This document shows, one piece after another, positions 63,293-64,000 of a stretch of 64,000 nt of DNA. Origin of the DNA: Chamaelirium japonicum (Eukaryota; Streptophyta; Magnoliopsida; Liliales; Melanthiaceae); the NCBI GenBank assembly GCA_947650365.1, contig CANTAL010000193.1, forward strand, positions 1 through 64,000, read 5' to 3'. Within the stretch, counting starts at the first letter, position 1, and every line of letters begins with the position of its first letter. The notes beneath the pieces were generated by a model. That model saw nothing but the letters and a program-made list of their open reading frames with translations, was not told the origin of the DNA and searched no databases. The position numbers were made by a program, and so were the translations under genes.

Positions 63293-64000
63293 GGACGAAT
63301 GTATCCATTCTAATTTATTCGTACGATCCATTCTAATTCATTCGTACGATCCATTCTAATTCATTCGTACGATCCATCCTAATTCATTCGTCCGATCCAT
63401 TCTAATTCATTCGCACGAATGTATCCATTCTAATTCATTCGTACGATCCATTCTAATTCATTCGTACGATCCATTCTAATTCATTCGTAAGATCCATTCT
63501 AATTCATTCGTACGATCCATTCTAACTCATTCGTACGATCCATTCTAATTCATTCGCACGAATGTATCCATTCTAGTTCATTCGTACGATCCATTCTATT
63601 TCATTCGTACGATCCATTCTTACTCATTCGTATGATCCATTCTAATTCATTCGGACGAATGTATCCATTCTAATTTATTCGTACGATCCATTCTAAATCA
63701 TTCGTACGATATATTTTAATTCATTCGTACGATCCATTCTAATTCATTCGTCCGATCCATTCTAATTCATTCGCATGAATGTATCCATTCTAATTCATTC
63801 GTACGATCCATTCTAATTCATTCGTAAGATCCATTCTAATTCATTCGTACGAACCATTCTAATTCATTCGTACGATCCATTCTAATTCATTCGCACGAAT
63901 GTATCCATTCTAGTTCATTCGTACGATCCATTCTAATTCATTCGTACGATCCATTCTAATTCATTCGCACGATCCATTCTAATTCATTCGTATCGTGCGA
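63293..64000 (-). repeat. Satellite block 51, reverse sense, runs off the window
   Basis: Two successive copies of a roughly 350-bp higher-order string starting GGACGAATGTATCC (63293, 63653). The last bases (GTATCGTGCGA) may be the start of another flip, but too little remains to tell. Confidence 0.93.

Noticed and set aside
1-64000. Heat-shock elements (nGAAn/nTTCn arrays) in the satellite
   Set aside because: TTC triplets are frequent but not in the required contiguous 5-bp phase within the core.
1-64000. Telomeric repeat or rDNA spacer
   Set aside because: No TTTAGGG-type runs and no rRNA-like sequence were seen. The multi-kb periods come from duplicated satellite blocks.

Overview
This window looks like heterochromatic DNA from a large-genome plant. 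Only two kinds of sequence are visible: a short-monomer satellite (about 54.1 kb) and one Ty1/copia LTR retrotransposon (9,914 bp) inserted into it. I found no host gene, tRNA, rRNA, operon or CRISPR array. The plant assignment rests on the retrotransposon: a primer-binding site matching initiator-Met tRNA, a pol order of INT-RT-RNaseH, and plant copia-like gag and pol remnants. I cannot name the species.

Satellite (1-8719 and 18634-64000). The monomer is a conserved 16-nt core (GAATGAATTAGAATGG, or CCATTCTAATTCATTC on the other strand) plus a variable spacer. A 7-nt spacer (ATCGTAC) gives a 23-bp unit and a 12-nt spacer (ATACATTCGTGC) gives a 28-bp unit. The array is not uniformly head-to-tail. 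It flips orientation about 49 times, giving 51 listed blocks from about 27 bp to 6.3 kb; roughly 40% is in the forward sense and 60% in the reverse. Many flips sit on short palindromes or perfect hairpins, and the same junctions recur. The array also carries multi-kb duplications: 19.4-31.5 kb resembles 41.6-56.1 kb, and 29.5-36.1 kb is tandemly repeated at 36.1-41.5 kb. Higher-order strings occur in both orientations, so whole blocks were inverted and then copied.

Retrotransposon (8720-18633, + strand). It has two 2,329-bp LTRs with one mismatch seen, a 5-bp target duplication CTATT, a PBS and a PPT. Internally it has a 2.1-kb leader and remnants of gag, protease, integrase, reverse transcriptase and RNase H. 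Pol is riddled with stops and frameshifts and has lost catalytic residues (YVDD to YVND; an integrase Asp to Tyr), yet the LTRs are almost identical. The simplest reading is a non-autonomous copy recently mobilised in trans.

The most unusual feature is the strand-switching satellite with hairpin hinges. I do not recognise this monomer. Block borders are accurate to a few bases at hinges with a defined centre and to about 5-10 bases elsewhere. All alignments were made by eye.
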